Shown: positions 34,440 through 43,347, counted from the stretch's first letter. The stretch is DNA of 64,000 bases from Viridibacterium curvum (GCF_039544165.1 NZ_BAABLD010000008.1:124001-188000); one strand, 5' to 3'. The notes: generated from the letters alone by a model not told the origin. Numbers and translations: made by a program.

Positions 34440-35609
34440 TCAGCAAGCCTTACGCAATGCCGATTGCAACGTGGCAAGACAATCATCCAGCGCAAAGTGG
34501 TGATTGCCGATGAACAAGCCGCGCTTGTCGATCTCGTCAGCAGCTGTCAGCGTGCCGCTGATGGTGTAGCTCATCCACTTGAGCACTTCGTTCTTGGCGA
34601 AGTTGCCCGCCACGATGGGGCGCACGTCAATGCGGTGTTCATTGAAGATGGCGACGAGCCGCTCACGACTGATCGGTGCGTCAGGCTCAAGCACCATGCT
34701 GAAGCCAAACCAGCTGCTTTCACCAATTTCGCGCTGCACGCGCAGCCACGGGAACTCGCGCATCAAAGCGACGTAACGCTCACCATTGGCGCGACGCTCG
34801 CGAATCATGCCGGGCAGCTTCTTCACCTGCTGCAAACCGATGGCACCCGACAATTCGAGCGGGCGGAAGTTGTAGCCCGGCAACACGAAGCGGAAAGACT
34901 CTTCGAAGGCGTTATCGCTCTTGGTGCCGCAGACGAGATTTTCTTTCGGCAGGTTGCGCGTCCAGCCGTGCGCACGCAAACACAGCATGAGCTGGTAAAG
35001 CTCTTCGTCGTCAGTGACGATCATGCCGCCTTCCATCGTCGAGATGTGGTGGCTGAAGAAGGCGCTGTAGCTGCCCATGATGCCAAAGGTGCCAGCCTGA
35101 CGGCCTTCGAAGGTGGCTCCCATCGACTCGCAGTTGTCTTCCATCAGCACGATGTCGCGCGTGCCCACAATCTGGCGGATGCGCGCGAAATCGTTCGGAT
35201 TGCCGAGCAGATTCACTGCCATGATGGCGCGCGTGTCGTCGGTGATGGCGGCTGCCAGGGCATCGAGATTGAAATTGAGCGTATGCGGATCGATGTCAAC
35301 GAAACGCAGCTTGAGGCCGTACTGGTAAAGCGGGTAGTAGGTCGTACTCCAAGACACCGCCGGCACGATTACCTCGGCGCCCGGCAGCAGGGGCTTATCC
35401 TTGCGATAGCGCAGGGCGGCGACCATCAGTACGTTGGCCGAGGAGCCCGAGTTGCACATCACGCAGAACTTCGAACCCGCGAACTCGGCAAAGGCCTTCT
35501 CGAAGTCCGCCACATGGCGACCCATCGTGAACATGCCCGACTCGATCACGGCCTGCATGGCCGCGATCTCCTCGTGATCCCAGCTCGTACTAGCCAGCGG
35601 ATACGACAT
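34440..35609 (-). CDS. colD: GDP-4-keto-6-deoxymannose 3-dehydratase, ColD type
   Basis: The protein has 389 residues, almost the length of E. coli ColD. ATG 35609 has GGAG upstream. His188 (in SAFFSHHISTMEGG) stands where aminotransferases have the PLP lysine, the known hallmark of ColD. The [2Fe-2S] cysteine pattern of RfbH is absent, as expected for ColD, which uses glutamate to make PMP and needs no E3. The enzyme removes the C3 hydroxyl of GDP-4-keto-6-deoxymannose on the way to GDP-colitose. gmd and a Fcl/ColC-like gene lie directly upstream. Confidence 0.9.
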   Translation of the reverse strand: MSYPLASTSWDHEEIAAMQAVIESGMFTMGRHVADFEKAFAEFAGSKFCVMCNSGSSANVLMVAALRYRKDKPLLPGAEVIVPAVSWSTTYYPLYQYGLKLRFVDIDPHTLNFNLDALAAAITDDTRAIMAVNLLGNPNDFARIRQIVGTRDIVLMEDNCESMGATFEGRQAGTFGIMGSYSAFFSHHISTMEGGMIVTDDEELYQLMLCLRAHGWTRNLPKENLVCGTKSDNAFEESFRFVLPGYNFRPLELSGAIGLQQVKKLPGMIRERRANGERYVALMREFPWLRVQREIGESSWFGFSMVLEPDAPISRERLVAIFNEHRIDVRPIVAGNFAKNEVLKWMSYTISGTLTAADEIDKRGLFIGNHHFALDDCLATLQSALRKAC

Positions 35610-36537
35610 CTGCAACTCCAATAGAAAGATAGTGTTCATAGGTCAGGCGCAGGCCTTCAACGAGGCCGGTTTCAGCCTGCCAGCCCCAGTCACGCGCGCG
35701 GCTCACGTCGGTCAGCTTGCGCGCCATACCGACCGGCTTGCTGGTGTCGTGCACGAAGCGACCGGTAAAACCGATCACCTCGGCAGCCGCCCGGTAGTAC
35801 TCATTGACCGAGTAATCCTTACCCAACCCGATATTGAGGTAGTCCGGCAGGCTGTCGAAATGCACAACGGCGTGCAGGATCGCATCGGCCAGATCGCGTG
35901 CATGCATGAACTCGCGGCGCGCCGTGCCATCCCCCCAGATTTCGACATCGGCCTGACCATTCTTCACAGCACAGTGCAGCTTGTGGATCACGGCCGGGAC
36001 AAGGTGCGAACGCGCCGGATCGAACTTGTCATAGGCCCCGTAGAGATTGCAGGGAATCAGGGTCTTGTACTGACAGGCCGGCGTCTCGCGGCGCACGTAG
36101 TCGCACAGACGCGCCACGGCAATCTTGGCGATTGCGTAGCCCTCGTTGGTAGGCTCCAGTTCGCCGGTCAGCACATCTTCTTCACGCAGTGCTTCCTGGC
36201 GGTTGCGCGGATACATGCAGGAGCTGCCGAGATTGATGAGGCGCGGCACACCCATCTCGCGCGCAGCCGTCACCAGATTGCGGCCCATGTCCCAATTGGC
36301 CGTCAGGAACTGAACGGGCTCACGCATATTGGCCTGGATGCCACCAACATGACCCGCGGCGTGTACGATGAGGTCGGGCTGGATTTCAGCCAGCATGGCT
36401 CGCGTCTGTACTGCATCCAGCAGGTTCAATTGGCTGCTGCGCGGAGCTACGATGCTGACACCGCGCTCACGTGCCAGATCGAGCAGATTGCGACCCACCA
36501 TGCCAGAGCCGCCGGTGAGCAGGATCTTGCCGGTCAT
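35590..36537 (-). CDS. GDP-L-fucose synthase / GDP-L-colitose synthase (Fcl/ColC family)
   Basis: The protein has 315 residues from ATG 36537; a GTG at 36543 overlapping the gmd stop is also possible, with GGAGG upstream of both. The Rossmann motif is GGSGMVGRNLL, the catalytic residues appear as GSSCMYP and YAIAKIAVARL (YxxxK), and NLYGAYDKFDP is typical of this family. Fcl epimerises C3 and C5 and reduces C4 of GDP-4-keto-6-deoxymannose. ColC does C5 epimerisation and C4 reduction of the 3-deoxy compound. With colD next door, the colitose variant is a real possibility. Confidence 0.88.
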   Translation of the reverse strand: MTGKILLTGGSGMVGRNLLDLARERGVSIVAPRSSQLNLLDAVQTRAMLAEIQPDLIVHAAGHVGGIQANMREPVQFLTANWDMGRNLVTAAREMGVPRLINLGSSCMYPRNRQEALREEDVLTGELEPTNEGYAIAKIAVARLCDYVRRETPACQYKTLIPCNLYGAYDKFDPARSHLVPAVIHKLHCAVKNGQADVEIWGDGTARREFMHARDLADAILHAVVHFDSLPDYLNIGLGKDYSVNEYYRAAAEVIGFTGRFVHDTSKPVGMARKLTDVSRARDWGWQAETGLVEGLRLTYEHYLSIGVADVVSAG

Positions 36538-36539
36538 GC

Positions 36540-37673
36540 TCACTTGGCCTCCAGGTCGGGGCGATAAACCTTGAACCCGCGGCCCAGGGACTCCTTCTCG
36601 CGGCGCGCCAGTTCAAGGTCAGCCAATACCATTTCGGATACCAGTTCAGCAAACGAGGTTCGCGGCACCCAGCCTAGTTGAGTGCGCGCTTTGGTGGCAT
36701 CACCCAGCAGGGTCTCTACTTCAGCAGGGCGGAAGTAACGCGGATCGACACGCACGATAACCTGCCCAGGCTTCAGCAACGCAGCGGCTGAATCCGCTGC
36801 GACAGACTTCACCGTACCGATTTCGTCGACGCCAGTGCCGCTCCACGACATTTCTATGCCCAACTCGGCCGCCGAAATATTCACAAATTCCCGCACGCTG
36901 TGCTGCTCGCCAGTGGCGATCACATAGTCCTCGGGTTTGTCCTGCTGCAACATCATCCATTGCATCTCGACATAGTCACGCGCATGGCCCCAATCACGCA
37001 GGGAGTCCATGTTGCCCAGGTAGAGACAATCCTGCAGCCCCAATGCGATATGCGCCATAGCGCGCGTGATTTTGCGCGTCACGAAGGTCTCGCCGCGAAT
37101 CGGAGACTCGTGGTTGAACAGGATGCCGTTACAGGCGTAGATCCCGTACGCCTCTCGGTAATTGACCGTGATCCAGTAAGCGTAGAGCTTGGCAACCGCG
37201 TAGGGGCTGCGCGGATAGAACGGCGTGGTTTCCTTCTGCGGCGTCTCCTGCACCAAGCCGTATAGCTCTGAAGTGGAGGCCTGATAGAAGCGCGTCTTCT
37301 TCTCCAGCCCGAGGATACGGATTGCTTCGAGGATACGTAGCGTGCCGATGCCATCCGAGTTGGCCGTGTACTCAGGCTCTTCGAAGGACACCGCAACATG
37401 GCTTTGCGCCGCGAGGTTGTAGATCTCGTCGGGCTGCACCAGCGCGATGATGCGCAACAAGCTGCTCGAATCAGTCAGGTCACCATGGTGCAGGGTGAAG
37501 TCCTTGCCCTCGGTGTGCGGGTCATGAAACAGGTGATCGATACGATCCGTGTTCAGCAACGAGGTGCGGCGCTTGATGCCGTGCACGGCATAACCCTTCT
37601 TCAGCAACAGTTCCGCGAGGTAGGCGCCGTCCTGGCCCGTTACGCCGGTAATGAGTGCAACTTTCTGATTCAT
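36540..37673 (-). CDS. gmd: GDP-mannose 4,6-dehydratase
   Basis: The product has 377 residues from ATG 37673; a start at 37745 would overlap the upstream gene. The N-terminus KVALITGVTGQDGAYLAELL is diagnostic for Gmd. The middle has NLAAQSHVAVSFEEPEYTA, the catalytic motif YAVAKLYAYW and NHESPIRGETFVTRKI. It makes GDP-4-keto-6-deoxymannose, the branch point to GDP-fucose, GDP-rhamnose or GDP-colitose. Fcl/ColC-like and ColD genes follow directly, so fucose or colitose is the likely product. GDP-mannose-supplying genes were not seen in the window. Confidence 0.95.
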   Translation of the reverse strand: MNQKVALITGVTGQDGAYLAELLLKKGYAVHGIKRRTSLLNTDRIDHLFHDPHTEGKDFTLHHGDLTDSSSLLRIIALVQPDEIYNLAAQSHVAVSFEEPEYTANSDGIGTLRILEAIRILGLEKKTRFYQASTSELYGLVQETPQKETTPFYPRSPYAVAKLYAYWITVNYREAYGIYACNGILFNHESPIRGETFVTRKITRAMAHIALGLQDCLYLGNMDSLRDWGHARDYVEMQWMMLQQDKPEDYVIATGEQHSVREFVNISAAELGIEMSWSGTGVDEIGTVKSVAADSAAALLKPGQVIVRVDPRYFRPAEVETLLGDATKARTQLGWVPRTSFAELVSEMVLADLELARREKESLGRGFKVYRPDLEAK

Positions 37674-37728
37674 ATGCAGAGTGTCTCTGGTAAGCGCGAC
37701 GACCTCCAGGCCGCCGCGGGGCAGTATT

Positions 37729-38514
37729 TTATCTGTTCGACACATCGCCCCGTCGCGCCAGCTCTAAGTGCTTGGCGTACTTGGCAAAGCTGTTGAAGCA
37801 ACCGATCATGATGTGCACGAGCCCGGGCAAGCCATCCCGCCAGCCACCTCGCAGCACATAGAACTTGAAGAACCGGAACGCCGGGCTCAGCAGCAGCTTG
37901 CTCAGCGACACTTCGACTCCTTCGGCAAGCATCGCCTGCGCCCCCAACGTGGTGTAGCGATTCTGCTTGGCAAGGTAGCTCTCGATGCTCTCTTCCGAAT
38001 GGTGCAGCAGGTCGCCCGTGAGCTGTCCCACGACATCCAGTGTGATCACTTTCTCGTGTACGGCATCGTCGGACCAGCGCGCATGCTTGCGATTAAACAG
38101 CCGCAAAGACAGATCCGGATAGCCTTCGCCGTGCTTGAGGTAGCGCCCCATGAAGCGATTGCAGCGCGGGAATTCATAGGCCTTGTAGGCCGGCGCGCGC
38201 AATTCGGCAAGCAGGTTTTCGCGTAGCTTGTCCGACACGATCTCGTCGGAATCGACACACAGCACCCAGTCGTGGCTGGCCTGGTCAATGGCAAACTGCT
38301 TTTGAGGGCCGAAGCCGCGCCAGCTCTCGACGAGCACGCGGGCTCCCATCGACTCGGCCAGCTCGCGCGTGCCATCCGTGCTGCCCGAATCGACCACCAC
38401 GATCTCGCTGCAGAACTGCAGGGATTCGAGGGTCGCACGCAGGCTGTCCACGCAATTGAGCGTGATGAGCACGGCGGACAGAGGCGTCTGGCGGGTGGTG
38501 GGTTGGTCGACCAT
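37729..38514 (-). CDS. GT2 glycosyltransferase, WaaE-like LPS core glucosyltransferase
   Basis: The product has 261 residues from ATG 38514; the frame is open to 38874 but the N-terminal part before this ATG is not protein-like and overlaps waaC. Features are SAVLITLNCVDSLRATLES, VVVDSGSTDGT, LCVDSDEIVS (DxD-like) and WSDDAVHEKV. These match the WaaE/KdtX family that adds glucose to the first heptose of LPS core. It sits divergent to waaC and before gmd, so it is the first gene of the minus-strand string. Confidence 0.83.
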   Translation of the reverse strand: MVDQPTTRQTPLSAVLITLNCVDSLRATLESLQFCSEIVVVDSGSTDGTRELAESMGARVLVESWRGFGPQKQFAIDQASHDWVLCVDSDEIVSDKLRENLLAELRAPAYKAYEFPRCNRFMGRYLKHGEGYPDLSLRLFNRKHARWSDDAVHEKVITLDVVGQLTGDLLHHSEESIESYLAKQNRYTTLGAQAMLAEGVEVSLSKLLLSPAFRFFKFYVLRGGWRDGLPGLVHIMIGCFNSFAKYAKHLELARRGDVSNR

Positions 38515-38573
38515 CGATGGGCTATGGCAGGCAGCGCAGAGAGCGGGGCGGGAGGCGCGTTGCCGGGCAGCGA

Positions 38574-38579
38574 TATAAT
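38574..38579 (+). promoter_or_regulatory. Possible -10 element for waaC
   Basis: A perfect TATAAT lies 39 bases before the waaC ATG in the 103-base gap between divergent genes. No convincing -35 box was found at 16-18 bases upstream, so the assignment rests on the hexamer and position alone. Confidence 0.35.
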
Positions 38580-38617
38580 CCGGGGTCCGCCATTCTACGC
38601 TAAGCCTCCCGGAACCC

Positions 38618-39574
38618 ATGCGCTCCGTCCTGCTGGTCAAAACCTCGTCCATGGGCGATGTCATCCACAACCTGCCCGTGGTCAGTGACCTGCGGCGCCT
38701 GTGGCCCAAGCTCATCATCGACTGGGTGGTGGAAGAGAGCTTTGCGGAAATCCCCCGCCTGCACCCTGGCGTCCGCCAGGTCATCCCGGTCGCCATCCGG
38801 CGCTGGCGCAAGTCGCTGGGCAGCCGCAATACCTGGCAAGAGATGGCCGCAGCTCGTCGGGCCCTGCAGGCCAACTGCTACGACTTCGTGATCGACACCC
38901 AGGGCCTCGTCAAGAGTGCAGTTCTGACGCGCCTCGCCGACGGCCTGCGCTGCGGTTATACCCGCCACGTGGCGCGCGAACCGCTGGCCGCGCTGGCCTA
39001 CGACTGCCGCTATGACATCCCGCGGACGGCCCACGCCGTTGAACGCAACCGCTGGCTGGCCGCCGCCGCCTGCGAATACCCCCCCGACCAGCCCCTGCGC
39101 TACGGCCTGCAAGCCCCCACCACCCTGCCGGAGTGGCTCCCCGGCGGCCCGCTGGCCGTGCTGCTGACCGCCACCAGCCGCGACGACAAGCTGTGGCCCG
39201 AGGCGCACTGGGTGGCCTTGAGCGAGCTGCTGCACGCGCGCGGCCTGCATTGCGTGCTGCCGGCCGGCAATGCCCGGGAGCGGGAACGCGCCGAGCGGCT
39301 CGCCGCCCAGATGCCGGCTGCCAGCGTGGCGCCGCCCAGCAGCCTTACCGAACTGGCCTCGGTCATGCAAGCCGCGCGCTGCGTGGTGGGCGTAGACACC
39401 GGATTGACTCACCTCGCCGCCGCGCTGGATGTGCCGGTCGCGGCGATTGCCGTATCGACCGACCCGGCGCTGACGGGTGTGCATGGCGGGCCCAGCGCCC
39501 TGAACCTCGGCGGCATCGGCCTCATCCCCTCGCCCGACGACGTCATGCAGCGCCTGCAGGCCTGGCTGCCGTGA
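38618..39574 (+). CDS. waaC: LPS heptosyltransferase I
   Basis: This 318-residue GT9 protein starts RSVLLVKTSSMGDVIHNLPV, the acceptor-side motif of WaaC. The C-terminal ADP-heptose block reads GVDTGLTHLAAALDVPV. It adds the first heptose to Kdo2-lipid A on the cytoplasmic face of the inner membrane. The waaA gene follows with a TGATG-type one-base overlap, a common betaproteobacterial pairing. The start is fixed by the gap to the divergent WaaE-like gene. Confidence 0.92.
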   Translation: MRSVLLVKTSSMGDVIHNLPVVSDLRRLWPKLIIDWVVEESFAEIPRLHPGVRQVIPVAIRRWRKSLGSRNTWQEMAAARRALQANCYDFVIDTQGLVKSAVLTRLADGLRCGYTRHVAREPLAALAYDCRYDIPRTAHAVERNRWLAAAACEYPPDQPLRYGLQAPTTLPEWLPGGPLAVLLTATSRDDKLWPEAHWVALSELLHARGLHCVLPAGNARERERAERLAAQMPAASVAPPSSLTELASVMQAARCVVGVDTGLTHLAAALDVPVAAIAVSTDPALTGVHGGPSALNLGGIGLIPSPDDVMQRLQAWLP

Positions 39575-40824
39575 TGCGCACCCTCTACACCTTGCTGTGG
39601 CTGCTGGGCATGCCGCTGGTGGTCGGACGATTGGCCTGGCGTGCGCGCAGGCAGCCGGGCTACCTGCAACACTGGTCAGAACGCTTCGGCAAGATTGCCG
39701 CCGGCACACGGCCGACGATCTGGCTGCACGCCGTATCAGTCGGCGAAACGCGTGCCGCCGAGCCCCTCGTCAAGGCGCTGCTGGCCGCTTTTCCCGAGCA
39801 CGAGGTACTGCTCACCTGCATGACCCCCACCGGCCGCGAGACCGGCCAGGCGCTCTTCGGCAAGCTCGACCGCGTGCGCCAGAGCTGGCTGCCCTACGAC
39901 CTGCCCTGGCTGCAGCGGCGCTTTCTGCAAACGGTGCGGCCGGTCTGCGGCATCGTCATGGAAACCGAGGTGTGGCCCAATCTGCTGCTCTGCGCACGCG
40001 CCCTCGGCGTGCCCCTGCTGCTCGCCAACGCGCGCCTTTCTGCACGCTCCGCACGTGGCTACGGCCGGCTGGGCAAGCTGGCCCATGCGGCTTTCGGCAG
40101 CTTCAACATCGTTGCGGCCCAGAGCGAAGCCGACGCCGAACGCATCCGCGCACTGGGCGGCCACCAGGTCGTGGTGAGCGGCAACATCAAGTACGACGTC
40201 GCGATTCCGGACACGGCCGCCGCGCTGGCAGTGCATTTCAGCGCGCTGACCCTTGGCCGGCCGATTCTGCTGGCCGCCAGCACGCGCGAAGGCGAAGAAG
40301 CCCTGATCGTCGAGGCGTTCAAGGCGCAGCTGCGCGACAACACGCTGCTGGTCCTCGTACCACGCCACCCGCAGCGTTTCGACGATGTGGCCGAACTTGT
40401 GACGCGTGCCGCCCTGAGACTTGAACGGCGCAGCAGCAACATGGCGCTCAGCCCCGACACAGAAGTCTGGCTGGGCGACAGCATGGGAGAGATGGCTGCG
40501 TACTTCGCCTTCGCCGATGTCGCCCTGATCGGCGGCAGCTGGCTACCCTTCGGCAGCCAGAACCTCATCGAGTCCTGCGCGGCGGGCACGCCGGTGTTGA
40601 TCGGCCCGTCGAGCTTCAACTTTGCCGAAGCGGCCGAGCTGGCGATTGCGGCAGGTGCAGCGCGCCGCTGTGTGGATGTAGCGGAAGCCCTTGATGTAGC
40701 GCTGCAGTGGCTGGCCGACAAGCCGACACGCGAGGCCATGGGCGCTGCCGGCAAAGCCTTCTGTGCGCAGCATGGTGGCGCTACCGCGCGCCTCGTCCAG
40801 ATGGTCGAAGGCCTGTTGGCGTAG
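39574..40824 (+). CDS. waaA: Kdo transferase
   Basis: The product has 416 residues from ATG 39574; a GTG one codon earlier is also in frame, and a far upstream ATG lies within waaC. The N-terminal hydrophobic anchor (residues about 3-22), WLHAVSVGETRAAEPLV, METEVWPNLL and FGSQNLIESCAAGTPV are conserved features of WaaA/KdtA (GT30). It adds Kdo to lipid IVA at the inner membrane and is normally essential for LPS synthesis. It converges on tolC across a 113-base gap holding two hairpins. Confidence 0.93.
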   Translation: MRTLYTLLWLLGMPLVVGRLAWRARRQPGYLQHWSERFGKIAAGTRPTIWLHAVSVGETRAAEPLVKALLAAFPEHEVLLTCMTPTGRETGQALFGKLDRVRQSWLPYDLPWLQRRFLQTVRPVCGIVMETEVWPNLLLCARALGVPLLLANARLSARSARGYGRLGKLAHAAFGSFNIVAAQSEADAERIRALGGHQVVVSGNIKYDVAIPDTAAALAVHFSALTLGRPILLAASTREGEEALIVEAFKAQLRDNTLLVLVPRHPQRFDDVAELVTRAALRLERRSSNMALSPDTEVWLGDSMGEMAAYFAFADVALIGGSWLPFGSQNLIESCAAGTPVLIGPSSFNFAEAAELAIAAGAARRCVDVAEALDVALQWLADKPTREAMGAAGKAFCAQHGGATARLVQMVEGLLA

Positions 40825-40825
40825 A

Positions 40826-40841
40826 GCCGGTTTCAACCGGC
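40826..40841. repeat. Small hairpin, REP-like
   Basis: GCCGGTT-TC-AACCGGC forms a perfect 7-base-pair stem with a 2-base loop just after the waaA stop. It resembles the short GTAG-anchored palindromes (REP elements) between genes at 40880 and 43456. It may also serve as a weak terminator. Confidence 0.45.
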
Positions 40842-40879
40842 CGACGCGAATGCGGCTGGGGGACAAGGCCCTTCGCGTC

Positions 40880-40908
40880 GTAGGGAGTGCGACTGAAGTC
40901 GCACCTAC
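40880..40908. repeat. REP-like palindrome between convergent waaA and tolC
   Basis: The stem GTGCGAC-TGAA-GTCGCAC is flanked by GTAGG on the left and CCTAC on the right, the layout of bacterial REP elements moved by RAYT transposases. It lies between two convergent stops, the usual site for such elements. The same GTAG(G)-hairpin form recurs near 43504. Confidence 0.6.
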
Positions 40909-40937
40909 GGTCGCTCCTACAACAGCGCGCCCTGCCC

Positions 40938-42248
40938 TTACTTCGACAGCAGCGCGTTGACCTGCTCGATATCGCCCTGCTCCACCGGGCCCGTCGCGGC
41001 CTTCAGCTTGAGCTGATTGATCAGCGTGTCGTAACGCGCCTTGGCCAGCTTCTGCTGCGTATCTGCCAAGGTGCTTTGCGCGTTGAGCACGTCGATGTTG
41101 ATGCGCACACCCACTTCGTAACCCAGCTTGTTCGACGCCACCGCACTGGTGCTCGACACGACCGCCGCCTCGTAACCGCGCACCTGTGCAATCCCACTGG
41201 TCACGCCCAGATAGGCCTGGCGAGCAGCCTGCGTCGCCACGCGGCGCTGGGTCTCCAGATCGGCTTCGGCCTTGGTCTTCAGCGCCAGCGCTTCGCGCAC
41301 CTTGGACTGCGTTGCGCCACCCGCAAAAATGGGCACGGACAGTTGAAGTCCGACGGCGTTGTTGCGCGACATGCTGGCAGTGTCCGCACTGGCGGTGCGG
41401 CCAGCATGCGAGTTGCCGTGGGTCGCAACAAAATCCAGCGTAGGCAAGTGCCCGGCGCGAGCCTTGGTGACATCGCGCTCGGCGATTTCCACCGCGAGAG
41501 TCGATGCCTGAACCGCGGCATTGTTTTTCTCGGCAGACCTGACCCAGTCATCGATATTGGCGGGCAACGGCGGCGCAATCTGCACACCAGGACGCAAGCG
41601 CGCAAGGCTCTGTGGCGGCTTGCCCGACAGCAGGCTCAGCGCCTGTCGCTTCACGTCCAGATCATTCTGAGCGGCGATTTCCTGTGCGGCAGCAAGGTCG
41701 AACTTGGACTGAGCCTCGTTCACGTCAGTCACCGTCACAGTGCCGACTTCAAAGCTCTTCTTCGCCAGCTGCAGTTGCTCGGCAGTCGCTGACTTGAGCG
41801 CCTGCACCGAATTCAACACCTCCTCGGCGTAGAGCACGTCGAAATAGGTCTGCGCCGCGCGCAGGGCCAGATCGTTCCGCGCGGTAAGGAACTGCGCCTC
41901 AGCCACATCGACCTGCAGGTTGCCCTGGCGATAGGCTTCGACGTTCTGCCAGCGGAAGATCGGCTGCACCAGCTGCACCTGGTAGGCGTTGGTGTTGTAG
42001 TTGTAGCTGCGCGGCGCGGCGAGAATTGTGTCGGCCCAGGTGTAGCTCGTGTTGCCCGTCAGGTTGACTGTCGGCAGCATGCCGGCGCGACCTTGCGGGC
42101 CCTTCTCCTGGTTGGCTTCGTACTGGGCGCGGGCAGAAGCAAACTGCGCATCGCTGGCCAGCGCGTCACGATAGATTTCCAGCAAGTCGGCAGCCTGCGT
42201 ACTCAAGCCCCCACAGGCCAGCAGTACCGCCATCGCAATGCGTTTCAT
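40938..42248 (-). CDS. tolC: TolC-family outer-membrane efflux/secretion channel
   Basis: The product has 436 residues from ATG 42248. A Sec signal peptide (MKRIAMAVLLACGGLSTQA) precedes ADLLEIYRDALASDAQF, the typical mature N-terminus. The rest is long amphipathic helices with the duplicated OEP layout and motifs such as VGTVTVTDVNEAQS and LGYEVGVRINIDVLNAQ. It forms a trimeric outer-membrane tunnel used by RND pumps and type I secretion. Downstream of pcm and rhodanese genes it forms a conserved betaproteobacterial group, and the RND operon at 43525-48500 may use it. Confidence 0.93.
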   Translation of the reverse strand: MKRIAMAVLLACGGLSTQAADLLEIYRDALASDAQFASARAQYEANQEKGPQGRAGMLPTVNLTGNTSYTWADTILAAPRSYNYNTNAYQVQLVQPIFRWQNVEAYRQGNLQVDVAEAQFLTARNDLALRAAQTYFDVLYAEEVLNSVQALKSATAEQLQLAKKSFEVGTVTVTDVNEAQSKFDLAAAQEIAAQNDLDVKRQALSLLSGKPPQSLARLRPGVQIAPPLPANIDDWVRSAEKNNAAVQASTLAVEIAERDVTKARAGHLPTLDFVATHGNSHAGRTASADTASMSRNNAVGLQLSVPIFAGGATQSKVREALALKTKAEADLETQRRVATQAARQAYLGVTSGIAQVRGYEAAVVSSTSAVASNKLGYEVGVRINIDVLNAQSTLADTQQKLAKARYDTLINQLKLKAATGPVEQGDIEQVNALLSK

Positions 42249-42364
42249 GAATCCCGTTCTCCGGTGATTGAGAGTGTCCGATCCCGCTCTTGGCATTCTA
42301 TCGATCCCGCGCCGGTCACCGGCCCGCGAAATAGCGACATTTTGTAACGGCTATCGGTCCCTGC

Positions 42365-42697
42365 TCAGTAAGTCGGCATCTGCGGCTCAACCTGCTGCGC
42401 CCAGGCATGGACGCCGCCGCTGAGGTTGTAGAGCTTGTCGAAACCACGCGAGGCCAGGAACATCGCCACCTGCATGCTGCGCATGCCGTGGTGACAGATG
42501 CATACGATCTCACGCTCTGCATCCAGCGTATCGACCTGCCCCGGCACCGTGCCCATGGGCATGGATTGCGCACCCGCAATGGCACAGTAGGCAAACTCGT
42601 GCGGCTCCCGCACATCCAGCAGCAAAGGGGCGGGGCGCGAAGCATCCTGCAGCCAGCTGGCCAGATCGCTGGCGCTGATGGGGGTCACGGCCGCCAT
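42365..42697 (-). CDS. Single-domain rhodanese-like sulfurtransferase
   Basis: This 110-residue protein is a single rhodanese domain. The active-site loop IVCICHHGMRS holds the catalytic Cys in the CxxGxR arrangement, and LLDVREPHEFAYC is the N-terminal signature. It probably transfers sulfane sulfur in the cytoplasm. It overlaps the pcm stop by one base and lies 116 bases upstream of tolC. The grouping is conserved but its link to the envelope genes is unclear. Confidence 0.88.
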   Translation of the reverse strand: MAAVTPISASDLASWLQDASRPAPLLLDVREPHEFAYCAIAGAQSMPMGTVPGQVDTLDAEREIVCICHHGMRSMQVAMFLASRGFDKLYNLSGGVHAWAQQVEPQMPTY

Positions 42698-43347
42698 CAG
42701 AATGCAAACGCCTGGGCTGCGCAGTTGCGCAGGGGTGTCACCAGGGTTTCGAGAACCACGCGGCGCATCACGCTGCCATCGGCCTGCTTGTGCAGCAGCA
42801 CACCCTGTTGCAGCGGAGCACTGCCAACGAAGGCGAACAGGCGGCCACCGGTCTTGAGTTGTTCGATCAGCACGGCCGGCACTTCGGTCACGCCGCCCGA
42901 CAACATGATCACATCGTAGGGCGCGCCGCTGGGCCAGCCAGCCAGGCCATCACCTTCTTCAACGATCACGTTGTCGACGCCGTTGCGTGCGAGGTTGCCG
43001 GCGGCGAGGTTCACCAGTTCCGGCTCGATCTCGATGCTGCGCACCCACTCACCACGCGCTGCAAGCAAGGCAGCCATGTGGCCACTGCCCGCACCCACTT
43101 CGAGAATGCTGTCGCCGGGACGCACGGCCAGCGCCTGCAGCGCCTTGGCCTCGATCTTGGGCGGCAGCAGGCATTGCCCGCAAGCCGTCGGCAGCTCGAC
43201 GTCGGCAAAGGCCAGCGCCTGCTGCGCGGGCGCGACGAACAGCTCGCGCTGCACGAGGCGCAGGGCGTCGAGCACATCCTGATCCAGCACATCCCAGGGG
43301 CGGATCTGCTGTTCGATCATGTTGAAACGGGCCTGTTCGAAATCCAT
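42697..43347 (-). CDS. pcm: Protein-L-isoaspartate O-methyltransferase-like protein
   Basis: The protein has 216 residues. It has IEQQIRPWDVLD at the start, the SAM motif ILEVGAGSGHMAALLA near residue 79, and a C-terminal QLKTGGRLFAFVG. This is the PCMT fold, which methylates isoaspartyl residues for repair. The normal catalytic Ser/Thr-rich loop before motif I reads TACGQCLLPPK here rather than TISQPY, as in the pcm copies next to tolC in other betaproteobacteria, so repair activity is uncertain. Confidence 0.85.
   Translation of the reverse strand: MDFEQARFNMIEQQIRPWDVLDQDVLDALRLVQRELFVAPAQQALAFADVELPTACGQCLLPPKIEAKALQALAVRPGDSILEVGAGSGHMAALLAARGEWVRSIEIEPELVNLAAGNLARNGVDNVIVEEGDGLAGWPSGAPYDVIMLSGGVTEVPAVLIEQLKTGGRLFAFVGSAPLQQGVLLHKQADGSVMRRVVLETLVTPLRNCAAQAFAF

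Noticed and set aside
34464..35624. A 386-codon open frame on the plus strand
   Set aside because: It is a shadow of colD, which has clear catalytic and length agreement on the minus strand.
39133..39573. N-terminal extension of the Kdo transferase frame
   Set aside because: It overlaps waaC in another frame and lacks the hydrophobic WaaA start, which appears only at 39574.
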